DNA of 64,000 nt from Sinorhizobium garamanticum (GTDB taxonomy: Bacteria > Pseudomonadota > Alphaproteobacteria > Rhizobiales > Rhizobiaceae), in NCBI RefSeq assembly GCF_029892065.1, contig NZ_CP120374.1:1178001-1242000 (forward strand), written 5' to 3'. The position numbers were made by a program, and so were the translations under genes. The notes under the pieces were generated by a model. It worked only from the letters and a program-made list of their open reading frames with translations, did not search any database and was not told where the DNA came from. Positions 63,114 to 64,000 of this stretch are shown here, one piece after another (positions within the stretch are counted from its first letter, which is position 1; every line of letters starts with the position of its first letter).

Positions 63114-64000
63114 TTCTCCTCCATCATCTGGTCGAGATATTCCTCGATCTTGAGCGCCAGCGAGATTGGCTCGTGGCCGACCGTGTGAAGATGCAGTTCG
63201 GGATGTTCGGGTGCCTCATAGGGTGAAGAGATGCCGGTGAAATTCGCAATCTTGCCGGCGAGCGCCTTTTCATAGAGGCCTTTCGGATCGCGGCGCGCAC
63301 ATTCTTCCAGGGGCGTGTCAACGAATATCTCGATGAACTCGCCCTTTTCCATCAGTTCGCGCGCCATGCGCCGTTCGTCGCGGAACGGAGAAATGAAAGA
63401 TACGAGCACGATCAGGCCGGCGTCGGCCATGAGCTTCGCCACTTCCGCCACGCGTCGGATGTTTTCCACCCGATCCTCGTCTGTGAATCCAAGGTCCCGG
63501 TTGAGGCCGTGACGCACATTGTCGCCGTCGAGCAGGTAGGTATGTTTGCCCCGCGCATGCAGAACCTTGTCGAGGGCATTAGCGATCGTCGATTTTCCCG
63601 AACCGGAAAGCCCGGTGAACCAAAGGACAGCGGGCCGCTGGTTCTTCGTCGCGCTGCGCGCGCCCTTATTGACGTCAGTCGCCTGCCAATGGACGTTGTC
63701 GGCGCGACGCAGCGGGAAATCGATCATCCCTGCGCCGACCGTCGCATTGGAAATCCGGTCGACGATTATGAAGTTGCCCGTCGTCCTGTCGTCCTTGTAG
63801 GCGTCAAACACGATCGGCGCCTGGGTCGAGATATTGCAGACGCCGATTTCGTTCATCTGCAGGGACTTCGCCGCCTCGCGCACGAAGCTGTTGATATTGA
63901 CCTGGTGCTTGAGCGCGGTAACCGTCGCATTCACGCTGTCCGTCTCCGTGCGCAGGATATAGCTTCGGCCCGGCATCATCGGGCTCGGATCAAACCAGAT
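63110..64000 (-). CDS. cysNC: Bifunctional sulfate adenylyltransferase subunit 1/APS kinase, partial (CysNC/NodQ-type)
   Basis: At least 296 residues are present; the N-terminal GTPase part lies beyond base 64000. The first 95 residues in view are the end of the CysN beta-barrel. From about 63660 onward the APS kinase domain shows [26 protein letters not shown] and [16 protein letters not shown]. The complete protein would form APS with CysD/NodP and then phosphorylate it to PAPS. The nodulation-gene (NodQ) and housekeeping versions are the same family, so the symbol is provisional. Confidence 0.93.
   Translation of the reverse strand: MWFDPSPMMPGRSYILRTETDSVNATVTALKHQVNINSFVREAAKSLQMNEIGVCNISTQAPIVFDAYKDDRTTGNFIIVDRISNATVGAGMIDFPLRRADNVHWQATDVNKGARSATKNQRPAVLWFTGLSGSGKSTIANALDKVLHARGKHTYLLDGDNVRHGLNRDLGFTDEDRVENIRRVAEVAKLMADAGLIVLVSFISPFRDERRMARELMEKGEFIEIFVDTPLEECARRDPKGLYEKALAGKIANFTGISSPYEAPEHPELHLHTVGHEPISLALKIEEYLDQMMEEK

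Noticed and set aside
1..64000. CRISPR array, prophage, intact insertion sequence, tRNA or rRNA
   Set aside because: No regularly spaced direct repeats, transposase or integrase genes, or recognisable cloverleaf/rRNA sequence was seen on reading the window.

Overview
The window reads as a surface-polysaccharide island of a high-GC alphaproteobacterium, most likely Sinorhizobium/Ensifer or a close Rhizobiaceae relative. The grounds are the rhizobial codon style, RIME-like palindromic repeats between genes, ExoF/ExoP/ExoY-type export genes, and a bifunctional CysN-CysC (NodQ-type) gene next to cysQ at the right edge. A large secondary replicon such as the pSymB chromid would fit, but the replicon cannot be read from the sequence. 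No rRNA, tRNA, CRISPR array, intact insertion sequence or phage gene was seen.

Left part (1-23.3 kb): an ABC-exporter-like gene with a degenerate Walker A runs off the left edge. Next come a small methyltransferase and a leftward series of three glycosyltransferases. These lie downstream of a four-gene importer of the oligopeptide/oligosaccharide family: fused double ATPase, binding protein and two permeases. Upstream on the same strand are a secreted polysaccharide lyase and a class III nucleotide cyclase. A WbpA-like UDP-sugar dehydrogenase, a DUF3095 cyclase-like protein, a metallo-beta-lactamase-fold hydrolase, a NodB-like deacetylase, a glycosyltransferase and an MscS-type channel follow.

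Centre (23.4-43 kb): a complete Wzx/Wzy-type assembly set. It has an ExoP-like co-polymerase/ATPase, a Wzy-like polymerase, an ExoY-like initiating transferase, an ExoF-like export protein and a Wzx-like flippase. Interspersed are a DegT/DnrJ aminotransferase, a PIG-L deacetylase, a secreted beta-helix (pectate-lyase-like) protein, two glycosyltransferases, a PAPS-dependent sulfotransferase, a NarL-type two-component pair and an ArnT-like membrane glycosyltransferase.

Right part (43-64 kb): a rightward run makes an unusual CDP-deoxysugar (RfbF, RfbG, an RfbH-like enzyme without the iron-sulfur cysteines, a C-methyltransferase, an epimerase). A GtrB/GtrA-like pair and a formyltransferase, ATP-grasp and HAD trio follow. 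Then come a CapD/WbpM-like dehydratase, two more glycosyltransferases, an RTX calcium-binding protein, a leftward asparagine-synthase-like amidotransferase, cysQ and the 3' part of cysNC.

Taken together, the genes could build, decorate (sulfate, formyl, amide, C-methyl) and export a polysaccharide, recover its fragments, and supply PAPS for sulfation and remove the PAP by-product. The least conventional parts are the formyltransferase/ATP-grasp/HAD module, the RfbH-like and epimerase enzymes with altered catalytic residues, the degenerate ABC protein, and the cyclase/DUF3095/MBL neighbourhood.
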